The translations under genes were made by a program, and so were the position numbers. The notes under the pieces are model-generated. The model had not been told where the DNA came from and ran no database searches. It worked only from the letters and a program-made list of their open reading frames with translations. Of a stretch of DNA of 64,000 nucleotides, positions 1 through 10,400 are shown piece by piece. The stretch is from Chromatiaceae bacterium (GTDB taxonomy: Bacteria > Pseudomonadota > Gammaproteobacteria > Chromatiales > Chromatiaceae). The DNA is taken from assembly GCA_024235175.1 (NCBI GenBank), contig JACKMX010000003.1, positions 124,001 through 188,000 of the forward strand, read 5' to 3'. Positions within the stretch are counted from its first letter, which is position 1; every line of letters begins with the position of its first letter.

Positions 1-634
1 ACGCATGGCCATCCCCTTCCAGCAGTTTCAGCGAAAGCCACCTCAGGTTGGCCCGGTCCGACACGCCTCCCAGCTCCATCGTCAGTTCATTGATCGCCTG
101 CTCAACGGTATCCTCATGGGTGACTTGGAAACTGTTGCTTTTCAGTTCCGAGAGCAGTAGCTGGATCTGCTGTTTTAGCCGATCCATCCCCTCTCCGGTG
201 ACGGCGACAACAGGAACAACGGGGCAGCCAAGCTGCTCGGACAGGATTTCTGTGTCCACCTCCATGCCCCGCTTGCGGGCTACATCCATCATGTTCAGTG
301 CTACCAGGATTGGAACACCCATTTCGCGCAACTGAACGCTGAAATAGAGATTTCGCTCAAGATTGGATGCATCGATAACATTGACTATCAGATCGGCGTC
401 GCGCGAGAGCAGATAGTCGCGGGTGATCTTCTCGTCCAGCGACGATGCATCAAGCGAGTAGATGCCGGGAAGATCGATGACTCTGACTTCGCCGTCATTT
501 AACCTGAAACGGCCCTCTTTGCGGTCCACTGTGACTCCAGGCCAGTTGCCGGTCTTCTGGCGGATGCCGGTGAGTGCGTTGAAGAGAGCGGATTTGCCGC
601 AGTTGGGGTTACCACCCAGTGCAATGGTGGGCAC
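1..634 (-). CDS. feoB: Ferrous iron transporter FeoB, N-terminal part (cut by window edge)
   Basis: GTP-gated inner-membrane Fe(II) importer; only the cytosolic G domain (about 211 codons) lies in the window and the gene runs off the left end. Visible G-protein motifs are G1 GNPNCGKS (residues 8-15), the G2 threonine in NWPGVTV (about 35), G3 DLPG (54-57) and G4 NMMD (114-117). The start is GTG at 634: an in-frame TGA lies eight codons upstream, and GGAG sits six bases before the GTG. The gene follows feoA with a gap of about 40 bases, so the two form an operon. Family identity is clear from the motifs; the membrane part cannot be judged. Confidence 0.93.
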   Translation of the reverse strand, partial: MPTIALGGNPNCGKSALFNALTGIRQKTGNWPGVTVDRKEGRFRLNDGEVRVIDLPGIYSLDASSLDEKITRDYLLSRDADLIVNVIDASNLERNLYFSVQLREMGVPILVALNMMDVARKRGMEVDTEILSEQLGCPVVPVVAVTGEGMDRLKQQIQLLLSELKSNSFQVTHEDTVEQAINELTMELGGVSDRANLRWLSLKLLEGDGHA

Positions 635-674
635 GATCTGCTCCGATGGCCGGACTATTCAGCCTGATGATGGG

Positions 675-938
675 TTATTGCGGTGTATCGTTTGAATTCA
701 ATGGTTGGGTAAACAGTTTGCTGGCAACGGTTCCGCCCAGCGCCACCCTGTTCCCGTCACAGGCAACCACGACACCCTTGTCGCGCTGCTGTGTGACCTT
801 GATCCTGGAGCCTACGCGGATACCAAGGCCGAGCAATCGCCTCGCCGTCTGCCGGTCAACTCTGATTTCGGATATCAGCGCCAGCTTGTCGACTGCGAGT
901 TGATTGAGAGCCGTGGATGGTTGGATGCCGGTATCCAT
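675..938 (-). CDS. feoA: Ferrous iron transport protein FeoA
   Basis: Small cytosolic SH3-like protein of 87 residues that partners FeoB and is needed for Fe(II) uptake. The sequence has the family's central pattern, LLGLGIRVGSRIKV followed by a basic loop and GNRVALGG (the segment that usually reads 'M.(S/D)LGLTPG..V.V...PLGD'). It lies immediately upstream of feoB on the same strand. A Fur-like site (945-963) sits right before the start codon, which fits iron repression. No strong Shine-Dalgarno sequence is visible before the ATG at 938. Confidence 0.88.
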   Translation of the reverse strand: MDTGIQPSTALNQLAVDKLALISEIRVDRQTARRLLGLGIRVGSRIKVTQQRDKGVVVACDGNRVALGGTVASKLFTQPLNSNDTPQ

Positions 939-944
939 AAAATT

Positions 945-963
945 AATAACAATAAGAATTATT
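945..963 (-). promoter_or_regulatory. Candidate Fur box upstream of feoAB
   Basis: The 19 bases AATAACAATAAGAATTATT match the classical Fur consensus GATAATGATAATCATTATC at 13 positions by hand alignment. They lie 6 bases upstream of the feoA start in an AT-rich stretch, where a Fur-controlled promoter of an iron uptake operon is expected. The match is visual only. Confidence 0.5.
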
Positions 964-1007
964 CCTATTTAGATATTAACACCAGCTTATATCTGGATCA
1001 ACAGGCC

Positions 1008-1715
1008 CTAGATTTTTTTCAGAAGATCCACGCGCATCGGTTTCAGGAATTCCGCACCTTCCGGTGTCGCGCAGCGTTGGAACGCCGCCTGGATGCGCCG
1101 GTGGAGTTCAGTGTCTATCCTGTGGTCGGTGTGTGTCACTTTCAGTGTCTGGTTCTCGAAGTCGGAAAAATCCCTGAAATGTGCCGGTGCATCGAAAAAT
1201 ATCTGCCTGACTGCCTCAAAACTGCCATTGGCCACGGCCCTCAGCACCGCATTGAAAGCTGCCTCGCGTACCGCTTTTTCGTCGTGAAACAGCTTCATGA
1301 TCTCATTGAAGTCACCCCTGTAAACCGGTTCAGAGAGATACGCGAGGCCGCCGGGTTTCAGTACGCGGTGTATCTCTGCCAGCGCCCTGTCCATCAGCTC
1401 TGTCGGAACGTGGTGCAGGGATTTGAGCATGATCACCAGGTCGATGCTATCCGCAGGCAGGTCGATCGCCTGCGCGCCGCCGAGCACGAACTCAACATTG
1501 TCCAGGTCATCGATCTGCAGATTTTTTCGGTGCTGTATTTGATCCACTTCAGTCGCGATGATGTACCCGGCCCTTAATTCCCGGGCCAGCTGGCGTGTCA
1601 TCCGGGCCGCGCCACAACCGAGTTCCAGCACCCTGGCGCCCTCCAGTGGGAGGTTTTGTCGCATAACATCCAATTCGGTGGCTGTGCGATAGCTCTTTAC
1701 ATCGTCGATTTTCAT
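1008..1715 (-). CDS. Class I SAM-dependent methyltransferase
   Basis: A 235-residue methyltransferase of the Methyltransf_11/UbiE-like fold. Motif I is VLELGCGAAR (29-38). The acidic motif II region (TEVDQIQH) and post-motif DLVIMLKSLHHVP follow, then EIHRVLKPGGLAYLSEP, the typical motif III. The C-terminal 80 residues are not diagnostic. The substrate cannot be told from sequence; small-molecule methylation is usual for this group. It stands alone on the minus strand between feoA and the divergent ClC gene, so context gives no help. Confidence 0.8.
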   Translation of the reverse strand: MKIDDVKSYRTATELDVMRQNLPLEGARVLELGCGAARMTRQLARELRAGYIIATEVDQIQHRKNLQIDDLDNVEFVLGGAQAIDLPADSIDLVIMLKSLHHVPTELMDRALAEIHRVLKPGGLAYLSEPVYRGDFNEIMKLFHDEKAVREAAFNAVLRAVANGSFEAVRQIFFDAPAHFRDFSDFENQTLKVTHTDHRIDTELHRRIQAAFQRCATPEGAEFLKPMRVDLLKKI

Positions 1716-1806
1716 AGGTTTTTTCCGGCTTTGAGGGAGATACGTTAGTATTCCAGATTATCGCCGCATACTTGCATAAGACAAGACACAGCTCGAGGGG
1801 GATGGA

Positions 1807-3591
1807 TTGCGCCGAAAACTAAGTGTCCGGATTGGTGAACTGTTGGATCGGCACCGGCTTCGGCTTGCTCACCCCAATGCCTTGTTGCAGCTGGCACTGC
1901 TCGGACTATTGACCGGGCTGCTTGCAGGAGCGGTTATTCTGCTGTTTCGACTGGCTGTGGAAGGGGCTCAGAGTGCATTTCTTCCCGATGGTTTGCCGGA
2001 AAATTACGAAATGCTTCCGGTCTGGTTCAGAGTACTGTTGCCGATTCTGGGTGGAGTGGCTATCGGTCTGATCTTCCTCAGGTTCTCCGGTGGATTGTAT
2101 CTGTTGGGCGTAGCCCGGGTGATGGAGCGCATGTCCTATCATCAGGGTTATCTTACCCTGCGTGGCTTTCTCCTGCAGTTTGTGGGCGCCGCCATGGCTA
2201 TCATCAGTGGTCATTCCGTGGGCCGTGAAGGTCCCCATGTCTATCTGGGAGCGGCTTCCGGCAGCCTGTTGGGACAATATCTGCGATTACCGAATAACTG
2301 TATCCGGACTTTGGTGGGTTGTGGTGCGGCTGCCGCTATCTCAGCGTCGTTCAATACACCGCTGGCAGGAGTGATATTCGCGCTTGAACTGGTCATGATG
2401 GAGTATACCCTGGCCAGTTTCATTCCGGTCATGCTCGCAGCAGCAAGTGCCAATGCGGTTTCAGTAATGGTGTTAGGCAGTGAGCCGGCCTTTCAGATAC
2501 CAGAGCTTCACTTGGGAACGCTCAAGGAGATGCCGTTGGTAGTGCTTCTGGGGGTGGTGGCGGGAAGCCTCTCCGCGCTTTTTGTTCATCTTCTGCAAAG
2601 TCTGTCACAGCTGGTGCAAAAATGGCCCTTCTGGTTAAGAACCAGCTGTGCAGGAGTTGCAGTGGGCGCGTTGGCGACCCTCATGCCTCAGGTTATGGGA
2701 ATAGGCTATGACACAGTCAACAGCGCACTGTTGGGAGAGATAGGTTATTCCGTGCTCGCGTTGTTGCTGCTGTTCAAAATGTTGGCCACGACCGCCTCTG
2801 TGGGTATGGGCATTCCCGGCGGCATGATTGGCCCCGCTCTGTTCATGGGTTCGATTCTGGGCAGCCTGTTTGCTCAGATCGCGAATATGCTATTGCCCGA
2901 CGCCGGCTTCGATGTGGGATTCTACGCGGTGCTAGGAATGGGCGCCATGATGGGGGCCAGTATTCAGGCACCTCTGGCGGCGCTGACCGCAATGATTGAG
3001 TTGACATTCTCTCCTCAGATAGTTATGCCGGGCATGCTGGCGGTGGTGATCGCCGGATTGACTGCCAGCGAGTTGTTTGGAAAGGAGTCGATTTTCAGCG
3101 CGGTCCTGAAAGCCGCAGGCATGGACTATAATGCCGATCCGGTGACTCAGGCATTGCGCCGCATTGGCGTTGCCAGTGTCATGCAGCGAAACTATGCCAG
3201 AACCGGAGCGCAGCTCTCCAGGGAGGATGCCAGGGATTTGCTGGAGAAAGAGCCGGTCTGGCTTCTGGTGTACCGGGAGCATGAGCCGATTGCGCTGATG
3301 CAGGCTGTCGATCTGGTGCGCTATCTGCAAGACGCGGATAGTGAACTGACGGAGGATATGCGCATAGATCTGATGGTTATCCCGGGACAGCGTTTCGAGG
3401 TGGCCGGTGTGAATCTGCAGGCAAACCTGCAGGAGGCACTGGAAATACTCAATAGAAAAGGGGTGGATGCGCTCTACGTGGAGCGGATGACCGTACCCGG
3501 GATCAACCGAATATACGGTGTGCTCACCCGTCATTCAGTGGAAAACTCCTACCGCTATCAGGAAGACAGAGTTCCCGGATTGATGCCATAA
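1807..3591 (+). CDS. ClC-family chloride channel/transporter with C-terminal CBS domain
   Basis: Integral membrane protein of 594 residues. The ClC selectivity signature GREGPH is at 139-144, with the gating glutamate at 141, and GIPGGMIGP lies near residue 338, the second conserved pore segment. The usual first motif GSGIPE is absent; the region reads SGGLYLLGVARVMERM, as in some bacterial ClC subgroups. The last roughly 130 residues are soluble and CBS-like, a nucleotide-sensing regulatory domain. The start is TTG at 1807 with a purine-rich GAGGGGGA just upstream; the nearby ATG at 1802 is out of frame. Whether it is a channel or an H+/Cl- antiporter is not decidable here. Confidence 0.88.
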   Translation: MRRKLSVRIGELLDRHRLRLAHPNALLQLALLGLLTGLLAGAVILLFRLAVEGAQSAFLPDGLPENYEMLPVWFRVLLPILGGVAIGLIFLRFSGGLYLLGVARVMERMSYHQGYLTLRGFLLQFVGAAMAIISGHSVGREGPHVYLGAASGSLLGQYLRLPNNCIRTLVGCGAAAAISASFNTPLAGVIFALELVMMEYTLASFIPVMLAAASANAVSVMVLGSEPAFQIPELHLGTLKEMPLVVLLGVVAGSLSALFVHLLQSLSQLVQKWPFWLRTSCAGVAVGALATLMPQVMGIGYDTVNSALLGEIGYSVLALLLLFKMLATTASVGMGIPGGMIGPALFMGSILGSLFAQIANMLLPDAGFDVGFYAVLGMGAMMGASIQAPLAALTAMIELTFSPQIVMPGMLAVVIAGLTASELFGKESIFSAVLKAAGMDYNADPVTQALRRIGVASVMQRNYARTGAQLSREDARDLLEKEPVWLLVYREHEPIALMQAVDLVRYLQDADSELTEDMRIDLMVIPGQRFEVAGVNLQANLQEALEILNRKGVDALYVERMTVPGINRIYGVLTRHSVENSYRYQEDRVPGLMP

Positions 3592-3751
3592 GTGATTGCG
3601 TTTGATGTGGCTCAATTATCGTAAATTTACAGGGGAAAAATGATGCAGTTGCTCTGCGCTAAGCGTAATATCTTAATTTCAACCAATAATTATATTAATT
3701 TCCCGGTATTATGGCTCCGGGATTGGTTTTCACTCTACAGGAAAAGCAGAA

Positions 3752-4696
3752 ATGACAGAAGAAGAAAACCCTGACGAAATGGATTCCATGATTAACTCTC
3801 CGGCCGGGGCGGTACCATCAATGAACGCGAGTGGTGATATAGAGAATCTTCTCGAAGAGAACAGGCGACTGCAGGCTGCACTGAATAAAAGAAAACGGAG
3901 TGAAAAGAAGGCCATGCGGCGCTTTCGCAGAGAAGAGGAGCTTAAGCCCTATCAGGCGGAATTGATCAGGCTGCAACAGTATCTGGAAGCCAGCCGTACG
4001 CGGATGATTATCCTGTTCGAGGGGCGGGATGCTGCCGGAAAAGGAGGGACCATTCGCCGCGTCACACGCTATATGAACGAAAAGCACTATCGTGTGGTGG
4101 CCCTCGGCAAGCCCACAGATCATGAAAAGAGTCAGTGGTTTTTTCAAAAGTATGTACGCCAGTTTCCCCGTGGGGGCGAGATCGTGCTGTTTGACCGCAG
4201 TTGGTACAACCGGGCGATGGTGGAGCCCGTATTCGGATTCTGTACCGATATGGAGTATCAGAATTTCATGCGTGGCGTGGGCGGCTTTGAAAAGGATCTG
4301 GTGCGTCAGGGAACCATTCTCATCAAGCTCTATTTCAGCGTGACCAAGGAAGAGCAGGCACGACGCTTCGAGCGTCGCAAGACCGATCCCCTGCGCCAGT
4401 GGAAACTGAGCGAGGTGGATGTGCAGGCGCAGGAGCGCTGGGAGGACTTCACCAATGTGAAGCATGAGATGCTGAAGCAGACTCATACAACACACGCCCC
4501 CTGGACCATCATCCGATCCAATGACAAACATCAGGCGCGGCTGAACGCGATGCGGGTGATTCTCAACTCCGTGCGTTATTCGCGGCTCGATCCGGATCTG
4601 GATTTCGTACCTGACCCGAGAATTGTGGTGTCCGGCTCCAGGGAGCTTGAGATGATGGAAGCTCAACGGCTGGGCAGCGGGAAGTTCCAGGCCTGA
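3752..4696 (+). CDS. ppk2: Polyphosphate kinase 2 (PPK2 family)
   Basis: Cytosolic enzyme that transfers phosphate between polyphosphate and nucleoside di- or monophosphates. The P-loop EGRDAAGKGG is at 90-99 and the Walker B segment VLFDRSWYNRA starts near 145. The lid region with FERRKTDPLRQWKLS lies around 206-220. At 314 residues it has a one-domain PPK2 length plus a charged N-terminal extension of about 60 residues that looks helical. AGGA lies about ten bases upstream of the ATG. It is the first gene of a tight run with the membrane methyltransferase-like gene and the phosphohexomutase. The class (ADP- versus AMP-phosphorylating) is not assigned. Confidence 0.9.
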   Translation: MTEEENPDEMDSMINSPAGAVPSMNASGDIENLLEENRRLQAALNKRKRSEKKAMRRFRREEELKPYQAELIRLQQYLEASRTRMIILFEGRDAAGKGGTIRRVTRYMNEKHYRVVALGKPTDHEKSQWFFQKYVRQFPRGGEIVLFDRSWYNRAMVEPVFGFCTDMEYQNFMRGVGGFEKDLVRQGTILIKLYFSVTKEEQARRFERRKTDPLRQWKLSEVDVQAQERWEDFTNVKHEMLKQTHTTHAPWTIIRSNDKHQARLNAMRVILNSVRYSRLDPDLDFVPDPRIVVSGSRELEMMEAQRLGSGKFQA

Positions 4697-4705
4697 CAAA
4701 GTAGA

Positions 4706-5371
4706 TTGTCGGCCGCTGACCTTCGAGACAGCCAGGTTCTGATTCTCATCGGAACCTGGCTTTTCTATTTCCTGATACATTCGTCTCTTGCTTCTTTACG
4801 GATCAAGCGCCTGGTGGCCGGTCGATGGCCGGGGCTGATGCCGGCTTACCGGTTATTTTTCAATCTGGTTGCGCTGCTGCTGCTGTTGCCGCCTCTTTAT
4901 CTCACCTATCAGCTGGACGGCCCCTGGCTATGGCGCTGGAGTGGTCCGGCGGCTTGGTTTGCCAATGGTTTGGCACTGCTGGCAATCGCGCTTTTTTACT
5001 GGACGCTCAGATACTACGACAGTGGAGAATTTATTGGCCTCAAGCAGTGGCGTGAGCAGATTGGATCCGTGCAGGATCATGAGCGTTTTCATCTCTCCCC
5101 ATTACACCGTTTTGTCAGGCATCCCTGGTATTTTCTGGGTCTGGTGCTGATCTGGAGCCGTGATATGAACTTACCCTTTCTGCTCACAGCCATTGTTATT
5201 ACACTCTATTTCTGGCTGGGCTCCAAATTGGAGGAGAAGAAGCTCCTTCTTTACCACGGCAGCGTCTATCAACGTTATCGGGAGCAGGTGCCGGGATTGC
5301 TGCCGCTGCCCTGGCGTTATCTTTCAAGAGCGGTTGCGGAGGAGATGGAACGAGATGCCAACAAAGGATGA
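4706..5371 (+). CDS. Membrane protein of the NnrU / isoprenylcysteine methyltransferase-like family
   Basis: A 221-residue polytopic membrane protein with about five hydrophobic segments. The C-terminal half has the hallmark of this methyltransferase superfamily: RHPWYFLGLVLIW, then a hydrophobic helix and KLEEKKLLLYHGSVYQRYREQVPGLLP (read in two parts), where the charged residues bind SAM in characterised relatives. The start is TTG at 4706, nine bases after the ppk2 stop; the next in-frame starts would remove the first helix. It overlaps the start of the phosphohexomutase by 17 bases, implying one transcript. The true substrate is unknown. Confidence 0.72.
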   Translation: MSAADLRDSQVLILIGTWLFYFLIHSSLASLRIKRLVAGRWPGLMPAYRLFFNLVALLLLLPPLYLTYQLDGPWLWRWSGPAAWFANGLALLAIALFYWTLRYYDSGEFIGLKQWREQIGSVQDHERFHLSPLHRFVRHPWYFLGLVLIWSRDMNLPFLLTAIVITLYFWLGSKLEEKKLLLYHGSVYQRYREQVPGLLPLPWRYLSRAVAEEMERDANKG

Positions 5372-6857
5372 AGTGCTGACAATAGATGAGCTGATGCGGC
5401 AGTGCGGCGTCCAGTTCGGCACAAGCGGGGCGAGAGGGCTGGCGGAAGCCATGACCGACCGTGTCTGTTACGCCTATACAAGCGGTTTTCTTGGATATCT
5501 TGAGAGCGAGAACGATTTCAAACCGGGCACCGAAGTAGCGATTGGCGGAGACCTGCGTGCGAGCACACCAAGGATCATGGCTGCCGCTGCCTGTGCGGTG
5601 AAGGATCTTGGCGGAGTGGCGGTTAATCTGGGCCATCTTCCCACGCCAGCACTCGCACTTTATGCAATGCAGCGGAAAATTCCCGGAGTGATGGTGACGG
5701 GCAGTCATATTCCAGACGACCGCAATGGAATTAAATTCTATAAAGCCGATGGGGAGATCCTGAAACCGGATGAGACGGGAATACGCCGGCAGCAGGTTTT
5801 TGTTCAAGGAGGGGTATTCGGTACGGGAGGAATGTTCCTGACTCCCACCGCGTTGCCTGTTGAAACCACGGATGCTTATCAGGGTTATCGTCAAAGATAT
5901 CTCGATTTTTTTCCGCAGAATGCCCTGCTTGGGCGGCGCATCGGTCTCTACCAGCACTCCTCGGTTGCACGTGGGCTGCTATGCGAAATTCTTGAGGGGC
6001 TCGGGGCTGAAGTGGTTCGGCTTGGCTGGTCCGACAGCTTTGTACCGGTCGATACCGAGGCGATCCGCGCGGAGGACATGGCGCTTGCACGCCAATGGTC
6101 GCAGCACCATTCGCTGGAGGCATTGGTATCGACCGACGGCGATGGCGATCGCCCTTTGATCGGCGATGCGCATGGTGAATGGCTGCGCGGCGACGTTGTC
6201 GGTGTGCTCTGCGCGCATTACCTTGGAATCCAGTGCCTTGTCACACCGGTGAGCAGCAACAGCCTGGTTGAGCAGTGTGGATGGTTTGAGCAGATTGGGC
6301 GTACCCGAATAGGCTCCCCCTATGTGATAGAAGCAATGAATGAAGCTCTGTCGGCAGGACGGACCGGTGTTGCGGGTTATGAGGCAAACGGAGGGTTTCT
6401 GCTTGCGGATGAAGTAAACAAAGAGGGTGCCCGGTTGTCCCCGCTTCCCACCAGAGACGCGGTGATCGTCATACTCTCCGTGTTGATGCTGGCGCAACAG
6501 ATGCGATGCTCGCTTTCAGCGCTTATCTCAAGGCTGCCGCACCGCTACACTTTCAGTAACCGGCTCAAGGCATTTCCCACCGAATTGAGCAGGGCGCATA
6601 TCGCATCGATGAGTAGTGGAGAGCCGGATGAGCAGCGGTCTGCGGTGGAAGCAGTTTTTGCTGCTGATTTTGGCAACGTGAAGAGAATAGATCTCACCGA
6701 CGGATTGCGTGTTACATTCGAATCGGGTGAGGTGGTTCACCTGCGTCCTTCCGGTAATGCACCGGAGCTGCGCTGCTACACTGAGGCCGACTCGCCCGAT
6801 CGCGCGGCAGGGATGAATCGGCGTTGCCTCGAGATTATGGAGAGTTGGCGCAGATAA
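5355..6857 (+). CDS. Phosphohexomutase (phosphomannomutase/phosphoglucomutase family)
   Basis: Cytosolic alpha-D-phosphohexomutase of 500 residues that moves phosphate between C1 and C6 of a hexose phosphate. The four family loops are present. N-terminal FGTSGARG is at 21-28. The phosphoserine loop VTGSHIPDDRNG has its catalytic serine near 117 (usual form TASHNP, here TGSHIP). The metal-binding DGDGDRP is near 260, the sugar loop EANGGF follows, and RPSGNAPELR is the C-terminal phosphate site. The ATG at 5355 was chosen because homology begins there; upstream in-frame sequence overlaps the preceding gene. Specificity for mannose, glucose or glucosamine phosphate cannot be decided. Confidence 0.88.
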   Translation: MPTKDEVLTIDELMRQCGVQFGTSGARGLAEAMTDRVCYAYTSGFLGYLESENDFKPGTEVAIGGDLRASTPRIMAAAACAVKDLGGVAVNLGHLPTPALALYAMQRKIPGVMVTGSHIPDDRNGIKFYKADGEILKPDETGIRRQQVFVQGGVFGTGGMFLTPTALPVETTDAYQGYRQRYLDFFPQNALLGRRIGLYQHSSVARGLLCEILEGLGAEVVRLGWSDSFVPVDTEAIRAEDMALARQWSQHHSLEALVSTDGDGDRPLIGDAHGEWLRGDVVGVLCAHYLGIQCLVTPVSSNSLVEQCGWFEQIGRTRIGSPYVIEAMNEALSAGRTGVAGYEANGGFLLADEVNKEGARLSPLPTRDAVIVILSVLMLAQQMRCSLSALISRLPHRYTFSNRLKAFPTELSRAHIASMSSGEPDEQRSAVEAVFAADFGNVKRIDLTDGLRVTFESGEVVHLRPSGNAPELRCYTEADSPDRAAGMNRRCLEIMESWRR

Positions 6858-6966
6858 ACGGTTGTCAAGAACCATGCTTGGCTGCCGACGATACTATCCA
6901 GGTGTTCTTCCGTAGTGTTCGGGGGACGCCATTACTTATTCCGGAATCAGGGGGACATGGAAAACC

Positions 6967-7287
6967 ATGAAGGATTATTCAGAAAAACGGGATTTTCCGC
7001 GCATGTGCATAGATTGCACGGCACGCTACCGGGCAGAGGGCGGTGACAATGCGGGAACAGCGCTGGCCAAGGAGTTAAGTGGTGGCGGGTTGTTGCTGCG
7101 GATCGAACATGAACTGCCGCCGGGAAGCAGACTCAATGTGGAGATAAGGCCGGGAACTGAGATCACTCCGCCGCTTTATCTGATAGCTGAGGTGGTTCGT
7201 TGTAATGCCGGCAATGATGAGTTCGAGATTGCCTGCACTATTGTCAGAATGCTGTCGGAAGATGAGCTGCCGTTGGATTTCCCCTGA
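6967..7287 (+). CDS. PilZ domain protein
   Basis: A 106-residue single-domain protein. The c-di-GMP binding signature of PilZ is visible: an arginine-rich start, KRDFPR (7-12, the RxxxR element), and about 30 residues later the ELSGGGLLL loop (the D/NxSxxG element, with E replacing D/N). Family members are small cytosolic c-di-GMP receptors controlling motility, adhesion or polysaccharide output. It stands alone between the phosphohexomutase and the large oxidoreductase. The window also encodes a GGDEF-EAL protein that could act on the same second messenger. Confidence 0.78.
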   Translation: MKDYSEKRDFPRMCIDCTARYRAEGGDNAGTALAKELSGGGLLLRIEHELPPGSRLNVEIRPGTEITPPLYLIAEVVRCNAGNDEFEIACTIVRMLSEDELPLDFP

Positions 7288-7491
7288 TTTTTCGCTGATG
7301 TTTTCAGCCCGGACAGAGCTATATTGGGCGCCAACTGGTAGTCCGGAATGAAGGTTCAGGCTTGGGAGTAATCACATAGGAACCGCTTCATCTTGGCATC
7401 ACTTGGGTGCAATGCTGTAATATCCCCGCTTCACCGTGCGTAATCAGATATCTTCTTTTGCCAATCGTTGTTTTACCCCAGTTGATCCACC

Positions 7492-10400
7492 ATGAGCAGC
7501 CAGCAACCCCTTCGCATCCGCGAGATACCCTATAACTACACCTCGTTCTCAGACCGTGAGATTGTGATCCGGTTTCTCGGGGAAGAGATGTGGCATCTGA
7601 TTACCGAACTGCGCAGCAGCCGGCGTACCGGACGATCGGCTCGCATGTTGTTTGAGGTGCTGGGAGATATGTGGGTGGTCGTGCGCAATCCGTACCTGCA
7701 GGAGGACCTGCAGGCGGACGAAGGGCGCCGCAATGCACTGGTCGGCGCTCTGAAGCACCGCCTCGACCAATTTGAAGGGCGGGCGAACGGCAATCACAAG
7801 GCTCTGCAGTTGCTGCAGGCTGCGCGCAAATCCGTGGAGTCCTTCTCCGCCTGTTTCGAGAGCAATAACCAGCTGCGGCTGAAAGTGCGCAAGGCGCTTG
7901 CACCGCTTACCCGTCGTGACAATGTCGATTTTGGAGGTCTCGCCAGGGTGTCCCACTCCACCGATGCCACCGACTGGCGGGTGGAGATGCCTTTTGTAGT
8001 GATCAGCCCGGACAGCGAGGAGGAGGTTGCCTTCATCGTCAAAGCCTGTATTGATTGCGGCCTCTCGCTCATTCCCAGAGGAGGTGGAACCGGTTACACA
8101 GGGTCGGCGGTACCGCTGGATACCCGCTGCGCTGTGATCAATACAGAAAAGCTTGAACAGCTGGGAGGGGTTGAGTACCTGGAGCTGCCGGGAGTGGCAG
8201 GCAAGGTACCTACCGTCCGCGCCGGTGCCGGCGTGGTGACACGCCGGGTATCCGATCTGGCTGCCGATCATGGACTGGTATTTGCCGTGGATCCCACCTC
8301 GCAGGATGCATCAACAATTGGCGGCAATATCGCCATGAATGCCGGCGGTAAAAAAGCGGTACTCTGGGGCACCACGCTGGATAACCTGGCATCCTGGCGT
8401 ATGGTGACCGCGGACGGCCGCTGGCTCGAGGTTGAACGCCTGAATCACAACATGGGCAAGATTCATGATCAGCAGGAAGTGAAATTCCGCGTATCCCGGT
8501 ACCAGGCTGACGGGAGCCGGAGCATCGGTGAACCCGAAATTCTCAGTATGCCCGGTGCTAGCTTCCGTAAAGCGGGACTGGGTAAAGATGTAACCGACAA
8601 GTTTCTGTCCGGTCTGCCCGGGGTTCAGAAAGAGGGGTGCGACGGATTGATTACCTCCGCCCGCTTTGTTCTTCATCGCATGCCGGAGCACGTGCGCACG
8701 GTCTGCATGGAGTTCTTTGGCACCGATCTGTCTGAATCAGTACCGGCCATCGTTGAAATCAAGGCGCATATAGAGCGGTGCGAAGGCGTACAGCTGGCGG
8801 GCCTGGAACATCTGGATGAACGCTACGTAAAAGCGGTCAAATACGCGACCAAAGCACCGCGCAGCTCGCGTCCCAAGATGGTGCTGATCGCCGACCTGGT
8901 CTCTGACGATCAGGATCTGGTGGCGCGAACTGCATCACGGGTGGTGCAGCTGGCCAACGCGCGCGGGGCCGAGGGCTTCATCGCGGTCAGCCCTGAGGCG
9001 CGGCGCAGTTTCTGGCTGGACCGGGCGCGCACCGCCGCTATCTCTGCGCACACCAACGCATTCAAGATCAATGAAGATGTGGTGATTCCGTTGGAGCGCC
9101 TGGCAGATTATAGCCGCGGTATCGAGCGCATCAATATCGAACAGTCCATCAGTAACAAGCTGCAGATCATGCGGGCGGTGCTGGAATATCTCAGCGGTGG
9201 CATGCCGGAGGGGCGCCTCGGTGAGGATTACGAGGCTTCCAGCGAAAACGATGCTATCCAGGCCTCCAAGCGGGAGGCGGCGCGTGAGCTGGTCTCCGCA
9301 GCAATTGAGCGCTGGCAGGAGATTCAATTGTGCCTTGATGCTCCGGTCAGAAATCACCTGGAGTTGCTGCGCGACAAGGAGCAGCCGCTGGCGAGGGATA
9401 GTGACACGCTGATGGATATGATGCTGCGGCGTGATCTGATCCACAGTTACCGGAAAGAGGTAGCGGCTCCATTGGGTGAGATTCTCAACGGCCAGGAGAT
9501 GCGGACCGTGCGGGAAAAACTGGAGCGGATACACCGGGATATTCGGGATTCGCGGCTGTTTGTGGCGCTGCACATGCACGCCGGCGACGGTAATGTGCAC
9601 ACCAACATCCCGGTTCATTCGCACAACTATCTGATGCTGCAGGAGGCGGATCGGGTAGTCGACCGGGTGATGCAGCTTGCGATCTCTCTGGATGGTGTTA
9701 TATCCGGCGAACATGGGATCGGGATGACCAAGGTGAGGTACCTGGACCAGAATAAGTTGCAGCAGTTCGTCGAATACAAACGCAGAATGGACCCTGACGC
9801 CCGTTTCAATCCCGGAAAACTGATGCCAGGTTCGGGACTGGAAGGTGCCTATACACCGTCGCTGCGGTTGGTGCAGCAGGAGGCGATCATCCTGGAAGAG
9901 AGCGAGCTTGGTGAACTCAACGACGATGTGAAACACTGTCTGCGCTGTGGCAAATGCAAGCCGGTGTGCCAGACGCATATTCCCCGGGCCAATCTGCTCT
10001 ACTCTCCGCGCAATAAAATTCTTGCTACCGGCCTGATGGTCGAGGCGTTTCTATATGAGGAGCAGACCCGGCGCGGGCTCTCATTGCGCCATTTCGAGGA
10101 GATGAACGATGTGGCGGATCACTGCACCATCTGCCACAAATGCCAGAATCCCTGTCCGGTGGATATAGATTTTGGCGATGTCACGGTACGCATGCGCAAG
10201 ATATTGGCCGACCGGGGGAAGAAAAGAAAGAATCCGGGCAGTTGGGCTGCAATGGCTTTCCTGAACGCAGGCGACCCGCGCAGCATTCGGATGCTGCGTA
10301 AGGGACTTCTGGAGTGGGGATTCAAGGGTTTGACCCTGGGGCATCTGCTGTTCAAACGCCTGGGCCTGTTGGGCGATTGCGAACGGCTCCCAGCCGCCAC

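Noticed and set aside
8935..9978. 347-codon open frame opposite the large oxidoreductase
   Set aside because: It is the antisense shadow of a strongly conserved coding sequence, with no start signal and no recognisable domain.
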